From positions 25,658 through 89,657 of the forward strand of contig JASAOO010003516.1 in assembly GCA_030849075.1 (NCBI GenBank): a DNA stretch of 64,000 nucleotides, written 5' to 3'. Below, piece after piece: positions 63,941 through 64,000 of the stretch. The notes beneath the pieces were generated by a model. It ran no database searches. It saw only the letters and a list, made by a program, of their open reading frames with translations, and was not told the origin of the DNA. The DNA comes from Zelonia costaricensis. Its lineage: Eukaryota; Euglenozoa; Kinetoplastea; Trypanosomatida; Trypanosomatidae. Numbering within the stretch: the stretch's first letter is position 1; every line of letters begins with the position of its first letter. The position numbers and the translations under genes were made by a program.

Positions 63941-64000
63941 TTACTGCTCCACCGTCTTCGTGGTCAGGCCCTTGAAGGACGCGACCGGCACGTTGGAGAT
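63941..64000 (-). CDS. C-terminal end of a gene cut by the window edge
   Basis: Only 19 codons and a TAA stop are present: ISNVPVASFKGLTTKTVEQ. The codon choice and the lack of stops in this frame up to the edge agree with coding sequence in the same direction as all other genes. It is too short to name. Confidence 0.5.
   Translation of the reverse strand: MSNVPVASFKGLTTKTVEQ

Noticed and set aside
1..64000. CRISPR arrays, operons with ribosome binding sites, phage or insertion sequences
   Set aside because: The gene families, splice signals and spacers are those of a kinetoplastid nuclear genome. I saw no bacterial features.

Overview
The window looks like nuclear DNA of a kinetoplastid protozoan, most likely Leishmania or a close relative. 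All sixteen credible genes that lie wholly inside it, and the two cut by its edges, are on the minus strand. They are intronless, GC-rich and separated by long untranslated spacers. Several are preceded on the minus strand by a pyrimidine tract followed by an AG, the layout of a spliced-leader acceptor. I see no strand switch, tRNA or rRNA. The picture is one stretch of a polycistronic transcription unit running from high to low coordinates. The pair of approximately 0.51 kb dispersed repeats resembles the SIDER2 retroposons of Leishmania, which favours that genus.

Layout from low to high coordinates (transcription runs the other way): a gene with an EF-hand-like C-terminal part (cut by the left edge), an LC8-type dynein light chain, an inositol polyphosphate kinase, an unknown 520-residue protein, an EFCAB11-like EF-hand protein, and riboflavin kinase. 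Then comes a very large membrane protein joining a degenerate class III cyclase-like domain to a C-terminal protein kinase domain. A 6 kb spacer with the two SIDER2-like elements follows, then a small acidic protein with a PAM2-like motif, a membrane-anchored histidine phosphatase, an RRM protein, a PP2A B''-type regulatory subunit, a thioredoxin-like protein without a CxxC, and cystathionine gamma-lyase. A spacer with a 305-bp tandem array and a C2H2 zinc-finger remnant follows. Last come a long coiled-coil protein, RFC3, the glycosome biogenesis factor PEX19, a basic unknown protein and the last 19 codons of a gene cut by the right edge.

The genes do not form one pathway, which is normal for kinetoplastid gene clusters: cotranscription there does not imply shared function, and control is mainly post-transcriptional. 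About half of the window is untranslated, and the larger spacers (up to 6 kb) are unusually long. The most interesting signals are the cyclase-like/kinase fusion, the near-identical SIDER2-like pair in one 3' region, and the 305-bp array. The array encodes an endonuclease-like SDHD motif and lies next to a well-spaced C2H2 finger, together suggesting a decayed retroelement.

Start codons were chosen as the first in-frame ATG. Several longer frames begin only at GTG or TTG and were trimmed. Two single ambiguous bases (11108 and 24617) mark weak points of the assembly.
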